From Porites lobata (Eukaryota > Cnidaria > Anthozoa > Scleractinia > Poritidae): 64,000 nucleotides of DNA. Below the pieces are notes generated by a model, which had not been told where the DNA came from, did not search any database, and saw nothing but the letters and a program-made list of their open reading frames with translations. Below, in pieces: positions 12,092 to 23,346 of this stretch. The translations under genes and the position numbers were made by a program. Positions within the stretch are counted from its first letter, which is position 1, and every line of letters starts with the position of its first letter. The stretch covers positions 877,501-941,500 of the forward strand of contig CALNXK010000132.1 of assembly GCA_942486035.1 (NCBI GenBank). The letters run 5' to 3'.

Positions 12092-15000
12092 TAGAAAAAA
12101 AAATAAAAACGGCAAACAGTGTTATTTATCATTTTCTGAAACGTAGAACGGATGGAATTAACAATAGTTAAAAAGTTAAAACTAAGAAGAAATAATGAGA
12201 TGGTTCAATCTTCATTTTGCATTTTTCAGTTTTTTTTTTACAAACCTGATGGATTAGGAAATTTTGTACCATGAATTGGAAATTTTTCCTCGTAAATTAT
12301 CATTTTTGGATATCAAAACAAAAATCATTTAATTCGGTTGAATTATACAGATTTTAAAAGAACGAACGATGGAGGAAACTTACATTTCTTTCACGGTTCT
12401 TGCAACGCGTATCACCAACGCAACTGCACTTGACAGTGTAGCTTATCTGTTGATATTGCTTGAAGACTGTGATCACATTTCGTTGCTATGATTATGGATG
12501 TTTATCTCATCACCACCTTTGTTAATAAGGTCATCAAACGAGCCACGAAAGGGCTTCTTGTCAATTGCAGCAAGTCACCACACAAAACAGTGACTTCAAA
12601 CCGTGATAGCAAATACAGGCGAAGATTTTACAATTATTACACAACTTCACCATCTAAGAGTAGCGAGGTAACTAAGTATCACATTCGGAAGTTGTTATCA
12701 CAAATACAGCTGCTAATGTTGCAATATTCATCAACCTGCTGATAACAACAAAATCGGTAAAAGATAATTAAACTTTGTTCATTGGCCGATGAAAACCGCG
12801 AGCAATAATTTGCAGACCGATATTGAACACGGTGACTTTCTAAATAAGCAGAAACTGAAAGCTGTTATTGGCTCTGGGACATGTCTTCTAAAAATAAAAT
12901 ACTTAACGTTTAGGTAAACACTAAGAAAACCATATTATATTATCTTCATGCTGTGTAATCCCCGCACAATTTTCCCACTTTGGTCAGTGAGATTACCAGC
13001 CACCACCTTTCAGTGTTTATTTGAAATGACATTATTTTTCAACTCTACTTTAATCTTATATCTAAAAGTGGAAAAGTAATATTTCGTGCCACAGACTGAT
13101 TTATGAAATGGTCCTCGTTTAACTCTATTGTTTTATCGGTGAAAATAAAAATGTTTCGATCGTCGTTAGGTCTTAATTGAAAGCGATGATCAAAACTGTA
13201 TTCCATCCAATCATCTTTAGTGACGCCGTCAAGTCGTGGACTTGATAAATTGGCCTGATCACCAAAGTTTAATTAAACAAGAGTGTCGATCATGGTTTTT
13301 CGTGTTTTTCTTTTTACCACAAAGGAAAGATTATTTCGTTCTATCGGCAAAACTAGCAGAAAGGGTCCCACGAAATGTGTAGCCAAAGAAAAAACTGAGT
13401 GAAACGACCAGAGCTGAGCCCTGTTTTGTGGGTTTTGAATTATTAATTGTGATGAAGACACCCAACTGCAACAAACAGAATTCATTCTGCGTTTAAACAA
13501 TCAACATTAAAGACAGGACGGCTTTTTCGTTTGCACGACATATCAAAAAGCAGCGCCGTTTGCGCCCCTGTTGATGTCATTTTGTTCATTTACTTCAAAA
13601 AACTCTTTCTTTCGTTGACGAACAGTGTCTATAAAGAATTACACGGAAAGCACACCCAAAGTGCATTTGTTTTGTATCCTTATGGTTCAGTCAATTCCAA
13701 GCGTACCCATCCCTCTCGGTCATTTGTCGAATCGTCCCCCCCCCTGCCCGCGGCACGGTGGAGCTTTGCTTTTCTCATCAATTGTTTGTTTGTGAGTGGG
13801 GAATTTGTCATTGTTGAATTTCACACTTTCTACATGCAAATTTTGAAGAGGAACATAACATATCTAAAGAACACTGGTACCCAAGTCACTGTCATTGCGG
13901 AGGAGTTTATAGAGAAACTGTCACTGTTTGCAAAGAGCTTTATTTCTGTCTACTAGTGGATCCGCGTTCGTCACTTACGGAAACGAAATCGAGTCGAAAG
14001 AAGTCCAGTTTCCCGGCCGAGATGCCCCTGATAAAATCAGTAGGGGCGGCTAATGGGCAGTCGCCCGTGATACCTCGAGAATTGTGGCTTTGTACCATAG
14101 GAAGACCAAGATTAGGATGCTTTCTAACGAACGCGAAAATGACATTTTTGAAAGAAGGCTCATTTTCTCGTCGAGTCTAAATGATAAAAGTTTCGACAGT
14201 CACTATTTTCGCTACCCGATACAAAACGGAATCCAATGATTGTTTTATTATGTACACACATGAGCTTGTGTCAACCAGAACGTTCACCGCAATAAACAAA
14301 ATATAAACAAAACGACACATCAAACTGCTTACAACATTTTAAATCGTTCAACCTTTTGTCACTTTTCGTAGGCTCGTAAATTTTCCAAGTGCTTACAAAA
14401 CTTAAATGCGAAAGCCCTCTAATTTTTGAATACTTTTTGAAAGATCTTTACAATTTAAAATGGCAAAATTGTTGCTTCCTCTGATGGCAGCTGCTGCAAC
14501 AAGCTACTGTAGTACCCAGAGTTAGAATCCTGGGAAGGAGTTTGTTTGATAAGAGGGGTAACAGTAAAATGACGTAACTTTGGCGTCACTTTTGCCTCTC
14601 TTGCTTTTGCATATTGTTTATTCAAAATATTTTTCTCCATCTTTGTTTGGCTCAAATCCCCCCACTAAATCTTCATAACCCGGTAGCGTTGACCAAATTT
14701 GGCGATATCCGATAAAATGACGTCAATAGTACAGTCTATCTCGAGGAAAAAGGAATACCGCAACCGAGAAGCCCTGAGGACGAGGTTGCGTTTTATCTCA
14801 GTTGTTTTGTTAGAGCTTGAGAAAATGGCGGAAAACTTAGCACGTTTTGCGAAGAAGAAATAGCCGAACCTCTGCCTAAATAAAATAGCAAGAACAGAAG
14901 AAATACAACTCGACGGATGACAACATGTTATTTGCAGAATATCTGCTAGTCTTGACACACCTTTATACACCGAATTTTACTTCGACAGCTAGAGAAGTAA

Positions 15001-15448
15001 TTTGTAGAAAGTCCAGAAGCAGAAGTCCTGAAAAACTTTTATCAAGTGATCATCGCAACCAAGTGATCGTTGCTGAGTTTCCAACTTTAGAAAGCCCGTA
15101 CTTATACAGATAGCAGTGCACCGAAGTGCAGTGACCGAGTTTTCCGGGGACGCTCTAGCAATCGAATTCGCTGGAGTCAGTTATATCCCCTCCTCCGCCT
15201 TTTCATCCACAGGCGACCCTGCTATACGCCTAAAGAGCTATTTCATATCAGATAGTAAATGATTCAAGATATATCTAAAACTTTAGGGTCTCATGATCAC
15301 TTTGTAGCAATCAGTGTTAAGTGTTGACTTTGCTAATTGTCTCTGGTTATTTATCCTAGTGAGAAGCCGGGTGAAGAGAGTGGGTGCCCGGTTCGATAGC
15401 TGGCGTATGAGGTGGCTGTATTCGCAAGCTTTTCGATACTGAGATCGA
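12092..15448. other. Intergenic region between GPCR paralogues 2 and 3
   Basis: About 3.4 kb. The longest frame (13531-13956, 141 codons) is followed immediately by a second open frame (13956-14180), but neither resembles a known protein, and codon content looks random (Ser, Phe and Lys runs). I treat both as chance frames. The 5' non-coding exon of paralogue 2 should lie here. Confidence 0.4.
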
Positions 15449-16387
15449 CTAACCATTTTTAAAGTACCTTACTCCCAAGAACTTTAAAAAATGTTTGCGG
15501 TATCTCTGGCTTCTGAAGCAGTAAACGTACGGATTGAGAGCAGAATTACACGATAGCACAGTCTGAACCCAAGGAAAACATCGCTTAAACAACAATTCCT
15601 TCTTGGAAGGATTGACAATGATCGGAAGAAGTAATAGCGGCAACCAACACAAAGCATAAATTCCAACAACAGTGAAAATGGTCTTGGTTGCTTTTTTCTC
15701 GGCTTTCTGTTGCTCGGCAAAGACATGTGACTCTGTGGATGGACTCATAGTCTGAACTCTCTTTTCCTGTCGCTTGGCAGTGTAAAAAATGTATACATAC
15801 ATAACCCATGTACATAACATCAGTATTAAGCAGTAAGAAAGTATGATGAATCTTGATTGAACACCGATATCCCGGGAGTAAACCGCTCCGAAAGTCAGAG
15901 AAATGAACCATACAATCGTTATGGCGGATATGGCAGTTTTTGATGACGCAAAAGTAGCGTATTTGAGTGGAAATCGTACAGCAATAAAACGATCAATTGT
16001 TACTATGAACATGTTTGTAACCGAGGCAATCCAGGAGCAGTGTCCAATAAAGTTCTTTACAATAAAAAACGCGGAGTTCTGTTGCGTAATCTGGCTTGTA
16101 TAGTGACTGAATTCAAAGATGGACAATGGTAAAAATATAAAACAGACTGTAAAATCTGAAAATGCCAAGCTTGATATGATGTAGTCAGGGATGCTGCGAA
16201 GGTTTTGAGATTTAAAGACGGCGATCATAACCAAAGCATTTCCCAGGGAGCCAGAGACACTCGCTAAAGCAGAGATGATGGAGAGAATCACAACTGATTC
16301 TGGAGGCAGTTCTGTCCGATAAATGCAGGTTCGTTCAGTGCTTGTGAAATTTGTTTCGGAGCTTGATCGACCCTCACAAGAGGACAT
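15449..16387 (-). CDS. Class A GPCR, paralogue 3
   Basis: This gives 312 residues, uninterrupted. TM1 has LGNALVM (N50), TM2 LAFSD (D78), TM3 ends IDR-FIA (D132, R133), then RFPLKY; TM6 has LCWLP and TM7 NPYVY, with C-terminal QRYRKHF. The residue at the TM3 cysteine position is Phe, and there is no ECL2 cysteine and no TM5 proline. N-terminal NFT is a likely glycosylation site. IL3 carries the AEKKATKTIF motif shared with paralogues 2 and 4. A CTTGGTATAA block just upstream of the ATG also occurs upstream of paralogue 1, so the 5' UTR was duplicated with the coding exon. No strong acceptor is visible close to the ATG; a weak one (CTGCCGAG) lies before that block. Strand and similarity place it with paralogues 2 and 4 as a tandem duplicate. 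Confidence 0.9.
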   Translation of the reverse strand: MSSCEGRSSSETNFTSTERTCIYRTELPPESVVILSIISALASVSGSLGNALVMIAVFKSQNLRSIPDYIISSLAFSDFTVCFIFLPLSIFEFSHYTSQITQQNSAFFIVKNFIGHCSWIASVTNMFIVTIDRFIAVRFPLKYATFASSKTAISAITIVWFISLTFGAVYSRDIGVQSRFIILSYCLILMLCTWVMYVYIFYTAKRQEKRVQTMSPSTESHVFAEQQKAEKKATKTIFTVVGIYALCWLPLLLLPIIVNPSKKELLFKRCFPWVQTVLSCNSALNPYVYCFRSQRYRKHFLKFLGVRYFKNG

Positions 16388-16656
16388 GTTGTTGGTAATT
16401 ATACCAAGATACCTCGGCAGACATTGAAGTATATTATATGATGTTCAGAATAGTAGAACTTATCCTAAGGGAGTAGTTTGTGTTACAAGGTGATACTTGC
16501 ATGCATTTGGAATCCTGTCAAGGAACTGTTTCTGTTGAACCGCCTAGAGCAACAGCTGGTTACATAATGGACATAATCACTGTCCCGTTGAATAAATTGG
16601 AGACTGAGATTAACATAACACACTTCATAACGTTTTAAGATCCTACTGGGTTCTTT

Positions 16657-16941
16657 TTAGCCTTTGAAAACATCCGACATTTCGCGACGCCAGCACTGGT
16701 TTCCCCGCGAAATGACGTCTGAGAAACGAGCGCAGAAATTCGGCGTCATTACCCAGAACTGGGTAGTGCTTCTCATTAGTCATGCCGCTCGGGAAATTTA
16801 CTTTGACCAATCAGAAGCAACGCTCAGTTTCTGGTAGTGACGCGTCATCAGTATGGAATTTCTGCGCTCGTTTCTCAGACGTCATTTCGCGGGAAAACCG
16901 TTGGTGGCGTCGCCAAATGCCGGTTGTTTTCTCAGGCTAGA
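16657..16941. mobile_element. MITE (family A) with ~80-bp terminal inverted repeats
   Basis: The left arm (TAGCCTTTGAAAACATCC, then CGCGAAATGACGTCTGAGAA) is matched in inverted orientation by the right arm (TTCTCAGACGTCATTTCGCG, then GTTGTTTTCTCAGGCTA). The core lacks a reading frame. TTCTTT occurs just outside both ends and may be a decayed target-site duplication. A partial copy is at 25889-26033. TAGCCT termini and a possible 8-bp target site suggest an hAT-like parent. Confidence 0.75.
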
Positions 16942-17883
16942 TTCTTTGACACATTCTGGTTTAAACAATATTAAAGTAGGTTTAACGTACAACGCCATAA
17001 CGAACAAATCAATATTCCCTTGAAAAGATGATTTAACCAATACCCAGAGAGATGCAAGGCGCGCCCGTGGTACATGCGTTGGCTGCCGTACGTGGTTCTG
17101 AAGCTACGTTGGGCCGTAAGAATCACTTTCCACGGGCTAAAAAAATTGACAGATGGCACAGTTGGTTCACACGGAACCGCTTAATATTTTCGCTCTGTTG
17201 ACACGTAACTAACGAACCAGGATGAATTTTAACTTTTTTCAGTGGTTTTACCATCCGCCCATACGCAGGGTAATAATTCATGGCGTCTCGGCCCAGCTGA
17301 GTTACCAAGCGCACGCATCCGAGCAACAACGCCTTTGCCGTCCAAAAATTTAGACAGTTATGGTGTTCAGACCGCGCCGGTCAAATTTCCGACCGAACCA
17401 AATAAAAATTTCATTTTAGTTTTGTAACCTGGTGACAATAAAAGGATCTGGCGTTTATTAAATTTAAGTAAATGCAGACCATGATATGGGATTTGCCGTT
17501 TCGAGACACAATTCCGACTTGTGTTCAGTCCCTCCCTTTCTTGATGACTTTCAGCAATTAGCAATAATTCTCGCGAAAACAGTTAGACGCATCGTTAATA
17601 TTGAAATTAAATATCAGACGATTCATGCGACGAGGACCATGAGGACTGACACTCAGGAGCACGGTTCGCTGATAATCGTCAATGTACTACCGATACAGGG
17701 AAAGATCAGAGAATTTTAAATCTAAGAGAATAAAATAATTTTTACACTAAAAAGTTTTTTTCGTGTTTTGCTGTTATTGTTTTTATCAGTTACCAATTAC
17801 AAGTAAGAAAGAGAAACACGACAATAAACATGACGGGTTGGGTTTTAAACAATGGTTATTGTTGGAATCCTCCTAGCTTACGA
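16942..17883. other. Intergenic region
   Basis: No gene recognised. Short frames on both strands overlap one another and look like chance. Confidence 0.35.
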
Positions 17884-18313
17884 ACACAGACAGGGGCACC
17901 CAACGGGAAATTTTGAGAAAAAGACCTAAAAACAACAACAAAGCGTGAATAAAGTTTTCTGAGACTATTTTAAGCATTTTGGGAGATTGCTGGAAAAAAA
18001 TTATCTGTTCCTCACTCCCAGCAAGACTGATGGAAGAGTTCCCAGCCAGCAACCTTACAACCTGCAACCTGACTTACTGGGAAGTTTCATAGCCTGGCAC
18101 AATTCAGGTCTTGAGTGGTAAGCAACCCATACAAGTAACCCGTAGCAGCTATTCTAGACTTCAAATCCCCTCTGACACCCTGAATTATCTTTTTTCCCAG
18201 CAACACTTTCCTTCCAAGGACTATTATTTCTTCCACATCTCCCAGCCAGCAAAAATTTGCATGAAGAACAGATATTTTGAGGAACAGATCCATCGGGTGC
18301 CCCTGCACAGACG
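17884..18313. repeat. Foldback repeat with (C)AGGGGCACCC ends
   Basis: The left end CAGACAGGGGCACCCAACGG is mirrored at the right end by CCATCGGGTGCCCCTGCACA on the same strand. CCAGCCAGCAA occurs in both halves, and CTGTTCCTCACT in the left half pairs with GAGGAACAG on the right. No coding frame. A related fragment occurs at 4561-4615. Confidence 0.55.
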
Positions 18314-18573
18314 TATTTCTGGTCGTCGCTTCCCTCCATCCGCGTTTACAGACTTCCTTCCTACATTTCGTTTAAGCAACAAACTACGCACAAGGCACGC
18401 GTGCACTAGCTGTATGCAAAGTGTGTATAGCGGTTATTATACGATCAGAAATCTGAAATGCTCTAGTTCTAGTCTTAGTAGTAACAGGTTAAGTCACTAT
18501 TGGCTTAGTTGAAAAAAATCTTCGTTTATATTCAGTTTGCTATTCAGATGGTCAAAGTGATTCAACCTCTTAT

Positions 18574-19494
18574 TCATTCATCTACAGGGTGATTTTGGTA
18601 GCGCCTAATCCCCAAAAGCTTTGCAAACTGATAGCGGTATTTGCGGCTTCTTAAACAGTAAACATATGGATTCAGCGCAGAATTAATCGTCAACAACGTC
18701 TGAACCCAAGGAAAATACCGCTTGTACAATTCGTTTTTTGAAGAACTTGAAAACACAATGATCGGGAAAAGCAGCAATGGCAACCAACACAATGTATAAA
18801 TTCCAACAACGGTGAAAATGGTTTTTGTTGCTTTTTTCTCGGCTTTTTGTTCAGCTGATACAAGAGGGCCTGCAGACGAGTTCAAAGTTTGAACTTTGTT
18901 TTCTTGTTGCTTGGCAGCGAAGAAGATATATGCGTACATAGCCCACGTGCCAATCATTAAAATGATGCAGTAGGAAAGTATGATTAATTTTGAAGCACCA
19001 ATTTCTCGAGCGTAAAACGCTCCAAAAGTCAGACAAATAGTCCAAACAAGCGCAATGGCACACAAGGCTTTTGGCACTGTCATGATATGAGTGTATTTTA
19101 GTGGAAAACGTACGGCTATAACACGATCAATTGTTACCACAAACATGTTTGTAACCGATGCAATCCAAGAGCAGTGGCCAAAAAAGGACGTCGCAATAGA
19201 AACAGCTGAATCAACGTGTGTTAAATATTTGGTGTAGTGGTTGTACCTGTGAATCATTAACGGTAAAAATATAAAACAGACTGTAAAATCTGAAAATGCC
19301 AAGCTTGAAATGATGTAGTCAGGGATGCTACGGAGAGTTTGAGATTTGAAGACGGCGATCATAACCAAAGCATTTCCTAAGGAGCCAGCAACACTCGTCA
19401 GAGCAGAGACGATGGAGAGAATCACAACTGATTCTGGAGGTAATCCTAACTGGCTGATGTTTTCTTCAGCGCCTGTGCCATTTGTAGTGGACAT
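18574..19494 (-). CDS. Class A GPCR, paralogue 4
   Basis: This gives 306 residues in one coding exon. TM1 has LGNALVM (N41), TM2 LAFSD (D69), TM3 ends IDR-VIA (D123, R124), TM6 LCWLP (236-239) and TM7 NPYVY (275-279). As in its neighbours, the DRY tyrosine, the TM3 and ECL2 cysteines and the TM5 proline are missing. N-terminal NGT and NIS are likely glycosylation sites. IL3 has QKAEKKATKTIF. A clear reverse-strand acceptor (CATTTTTAATCAG) at 19528 lies 34 bases upstream of the ATG, implying a 5' UTR intron, as for paralogues 1 and 2. It is very similar to paralogue 3 across TM1-TM2 (NALVMIAVFKSQ, SDFTVCFIFLPL), indicating recent duplication. The ligand is unknown. Confidence 0.9.
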   Translation of the reverse strand: MSTTNGTGAEENISQLGLPPESVVILSIVSALTSVAGSLGNALVMIAVFKSQTLRSIPDYIISSLAFSDFTVCFIFLPLMIHRYNHYTKYLTHVDSAVSIATSFFGHCSWIASVTNMFVVTIDRVIAVRFPLKYTHIMTVPKALCAIALVWTICLTFGAFYAREIGASKLIILSYCIILMIGTWAMYAYIFFAAKQQENKVQTLNSSAGPLVSAEQKAEKKATKTIFTVVGIYTLCWLPLLLFPIIVFSSSSKNELYKRYFPWVQTLLTINSALNPYVYCLRSRKYRYQFAKLLGIRRYQNHPVDE

Positions 19495-19530
19495 GTTGCC
19501 AATTAATCCAGCCTACGACGCTGAAACCTG

Positions 19531-20175
19531 ATTAAAAATGAAAAAAATTCATTTGAGAAATTCGTCACCTTTTTGACTACTTAACACAAGCATGCGTCGC
19601 CATCAATAAAGAAAAGTGAGCGTAAACGATACATCAACGAAACAAAAATATATATATATAAACCAAGAGATCTGGAAAAGGACATTTCCTGCTATAGTAT
19701 TACTTTGACCAAAATAAGAGCTTACACTACCAATAGGGAGATGGCGGTAAAAGATGTAGTCGAGTATGAGAATTTCCGATGCCTTTTTGAGGTGGATGTG
19801 CTTCTCACACCATCACCTTAAGTAATTCTCCAGAATCCGTCCGGAAATTAAATGCGGCTAAAGGCTGTTAATTTTTAGAAGACCAAGCTGTTTTCTTGTT
19901 GTCGGCACCAAGGGCTGCTTCCTCACAGAGGAGGCTTTTTAATCTATTTTCAATGTTGGGCATTGTAAACATTTGTGCACATACAGTTATCTTGGCATTC
20001 GTCGCGTTGGGTAGGAAAACAAATTTATCTTGCCAAGAAAAACAGTAACCCTCACCGGAAGAGCTACATGTTGTAAGGCTGTTAATTGGCATTGTTTCTA
20101 TTGTCACTATTTGACTTCTCTTGTACCAGATACTTTGCTTAATTGCTGACTATTTGTGCTTTTCATATTGCGTTT
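19531..20175. other. Upstream region of GPCR paralogue 4
   Basis: No coding frame recognised. It includes a short TA run near 19649 and should contain the 5' UTR intron and promoter of paralogue 4. Confidence 0.35.
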
Positions 20176-20302
20176 GCCTGCGTAGCAAGCGTTTCCAATC
20201 GACTTATTGCGAGAAAGTTAGAGCGGGAGCAAAAAAAAGTTGTTTTTGGCTTTCGTCCTAGGTTTCTCGACGAACTCGCTCGGAAGCGCTTGTTGCGCAG
20301 GC
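20176..20302. repeat. Short inverted-repeat element
   Basis: GCCTGCGTAGCAAGCG at the left end pairs with CGCTTGTTGCGCAGGC at the right end (two mismatches), spanning 127 bp with no reading frame. It is MITE-like and similar in style to the element at 40440. Confidence 0.55.
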
Positions 20303-20597
20303 TAATATTGCGTCCATGATACTTACTCAACTTTTTGACAATCTAATCATTTGATGCCTGAATCTATTTGATAAGTCACTGCAGTTTGTTTTTGAGAGCA
20401 ATTAATGGTAACAGCTTAAAATTGCACTCACTTTCCGAATGATTTTTCTGCAAAGCAAACACAAAAAATGAAAACTAAGTTCTGTTACTTATTATAAGAT
20501 AAAATAAGACAATAAGAATGTTGTTTTTCCGGCCCAGGCTGAATATTCTTATTTTTCTGCCGATTTTAGGCTGAAAATATTCTTGTATTATTCTTAA

Positions 20598-20888
20598 AGG
20601 GCCATTTATACGAGTTCAAAAATAAGAACGCGAACTGTACCATTTATCGCCGTTCGAGCATGTCGGTTTAAAAATATAAAATTCTAATTTACAGATGTTT
20701 CGACACACAAAAAGACTTTTCAAAATCTCAGCCTCGGCGTAAAATATTCTTAAAAAGCCGCGTCGATATTCTTATAAAATATTTTAAAAAAAAAGACGAA
20801 ATGATGCCGTTTATACGGAAAGTTCGTGTCTTATTTAAGACGCGTCTTATGTAAGACGCCTCTTATTTTTCCTCGTATAAATGGCCCT
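20598..20888. mobile_element. MITE (family B), AGGGCCATTTATACGAG termini
   Basis: AGGGCCATTTATACGAG at 20598 is mirrored exactly by CTCGTATAAATGGCCCT ending at 20888. The interior has further complementary blocks (AAGACGCGTCTTAT and similar) and no coding frame. A second, partial copy with the same terminus and the internal ATAAATGGTACAGTTCG block is in SPG11 intron DNA at 57750-57816. The target-site duplication is unclear (TAA or AA at the edges). Confidence 0.75.
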
Positions 20889-21039
20889 AATGTGCTTTTT
20901 CGCGGCTTACACAGAAGTACATCGCTTGAATTACGTTCCGACTTTTCGAGGACCATGACGTTGTGAAAAGCAGGTGACATGAGCTTTTCGTGCTTTTAAT
21001 GGTTTCCTCTAATTTGATTTCTGGTTAAATGAACCGGTT

Positions 21040-21040
<1 letters not shown>

Positions 21041-21082
<42 letters not shown>
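21041..21082. repeat. 42-base A tract
   Basis: An uninterrupted run of 42 A. It could be the tail of a retroposed sequence, but I see no recognisable retroposon on its left, nor a matching target-site duplication. Confidence 0.8.
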
Positions 21083-21084
<2 letters not shown>

Positions 21085-22883
21085 ATAGGAATCAGAAATT
21101 CCTTTAAACAATGGATCAGTGTTCAGTGACATAACCTGAAATAGTAAAATCCTGGCTCAAGAATTCATTTTTAAACTATTTTGTTATTGGTCTTAAGGAG
21201 GGTACGTATATTTGTGTGCGTTGCAGGGTTTAATAAGAGTGATATTAGTCGATAATTGATAACAGGGAGCCAATCAGATTTTAACAACTTATAATTACAG
21301 TCCGACTTCCGTTATTACCGACACCGTCGGGGGGAGATTTAGAGTCTGTAATACCCAGAGTCTGTAATAGCGGGGAACGAGAGAAAAAAATTGTTTTCTC
21401 TTTAAACTTATTAAATAGTATATGTACTAAAAGTCCCAGAAACATTGTAGTTTATGCCGATTTAGAAAGTTCATATTTTATCACGGTTGTTGCCTAGAAC
21501 AATTCACGACCAAATTTAATCGCGAACTGTAAGACGTGTATCTTTTCTGTAACTGATGACTTCGTTTCCCCTACCTCACGGTGGAGTTTAAAAACATGTG
21601 TAGGTATACATGTATACACACATATATATTTCGAACGCTTTCAAATCAATGGAAACAATTGATATTTAGCTATTATCGGTGATTCTAACACCGTATGAAT
21701 GAAATTATGCAACAGGTAATAACTCGTGAAAGGGTATTTTATTAATAAAATAAATCAGATACTGTTAAGCACCTGGAAAGAAATTTAACTTTATAGTGAC
21801 ACAAAAACATCGTGTTAACTATAATCACAAGTAGAAAATTAGAGAGAACTTATATTCAGGTTACAATCATAAAAAGATAACGGACAAACAACGCACTGCA
21901 GTGAATCCTTATTGTTGAAACCCAGGCTAAGCTCTGGCAGATTGTCGAAATGGAGGTGGGTGGATGGGCGAAACCAAGCGCTCAATTTGTCTTATCGTGC
22001 GCAAGATTCTCCCCTCCCCTCCTCCCTTCCCATCACCTACCCCGTACGCTAAACCTATGCGGGTTTCCCACACATACCGAGGGTACACATAGGCCTAGAC
22101 ATACTACTGGTATTTAGTTATGATGCATTGGTACGTCCTGCCCGACTGAACGACGTAGTCTGCTGGCCAATAGACACCACACAGCTCTAACAAGGGCGCA
22201 ACGTCACAGGTTTCATTTAGTACACAGCTCTACTGTCACCGGGCTAGAATCAATTTCTTGTGCTTTTTTTCTTATTCTTGTAACCGCGTGCTATATTAAC
22301 AGAGCTACACACCAGAGAGCTTAAAATATAATATAGTCAACGGAAATACTACATTGTTTTTAGTGCGTCTCTCAGTAGCCACGCATGCCTAGTGTTGAGT
22401 TGGCACAAATTAATTGTTCACTTTTAAAGACGCTCCACAAGGCAAAATTTGACTGACAGGCATACCTTGCCGTTTTTAAAGGGCTTAAAAATAAAATCCA
22501 ATTTAATGCCCGAAATGGAGCAAACCACATTTAAAAATATTATTCATACTTAAATAAAAAATTAATTTGCACATTTATTGTGAAAAGTATTGACGCTATA
22601 GACCTCTTAAGCTAGTGTTGGTCAAGCGAATTCACCGTTTTCCTTGTTGTAAATTTTGGGTACATATGGACGTGAATAAGACGAAATTTGAAAGAAACAG
22701 TTCTCTGGAGCATTATCACATGACGTTGGGAAAACAAAACTTTCAGCTGTAGAGGTCTATTTACTTGAAGATGCCTTGAGGATGGTTTTCATTCAGATTA
22801 TTATTGAGGAAAGAGTTACTTGATCCTGTCACAATAATGTTTATTATGAACGAGTTTTCAAACTCCAGGATAAAACTTTAAGC
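21083..22883. other. Intergenic region
   Basis: No gene or strong repeat recognised. It contains only short frames, a TATACA-type run near 21606 and AT-rich DNA. Confidence 0.35.
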
Positions 22884-22972
22884 ACGTACAAGCTTTCGAT
22901 TCCATCGCAGAAACTTATCAAGTGATGGAGATGGACGTTTGTTTCGTGATGGAATCGAAAGCTTGTGTGCGT
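22884..22972. repeat. Hairpin-forming inverted repeat
   Basis: ACAAGCTTTCGATTCCATC is mirrored about 40 bases later by GATGGAATCGAAAGCTTGT. The arms extend to about 25 bp (ACGTACAAG versus CTTGTGTGCGT). It lies ~370 bp downstream of the PAM stop codon, in its probable 3' UTR or just beyond. Confidence 0.6.
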
Positions 22973-23346
22973 GTTCTTTTATTAAAATTAAGTTATATTT
23001 TGTGTCCAATGGATCAAACTTTTTTTTCGTCCTTGAAGTACTGCATGGCAGCCAATTAAGACATATATTGCTGACAAACTATTACGAAACACTAAAGTTG
23101 TCACATTCTTGCGTTAAGTGTTAATGGTATGTTTTAAAAATTTTTGAGCAACTGCAACTACTGTCCCTAAGTTAAGTACTGCATTCACTCAGTAGATCAT
23201 ATTCAACCTACTTATGACTTGACTCCATTTCACATTTACAACAATCTAACAAACTTTGTAAGGCCATCGACCTTCGAAAACCTAAGCATTATTTTTCGCG
23301 AATAGGGCCGTAACCGTAAATTTATATTTTGTTGTTATTTCATTGT

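Noticed and set aside
13531..14180. Two adjacent open frames of 141 and 74 codons between GPCR paralogues 2 and 3
   Set aside because: No recognisable motif, no splice-linked partners, random-looking composition, and frames overlap by a single base in different phases.
18111..18512. 133-codon open frame before GPCR paralogue 4
   Set aside because: It lies mostly within the foldback repeat at 17884-18313 and its product resembles nothing known.
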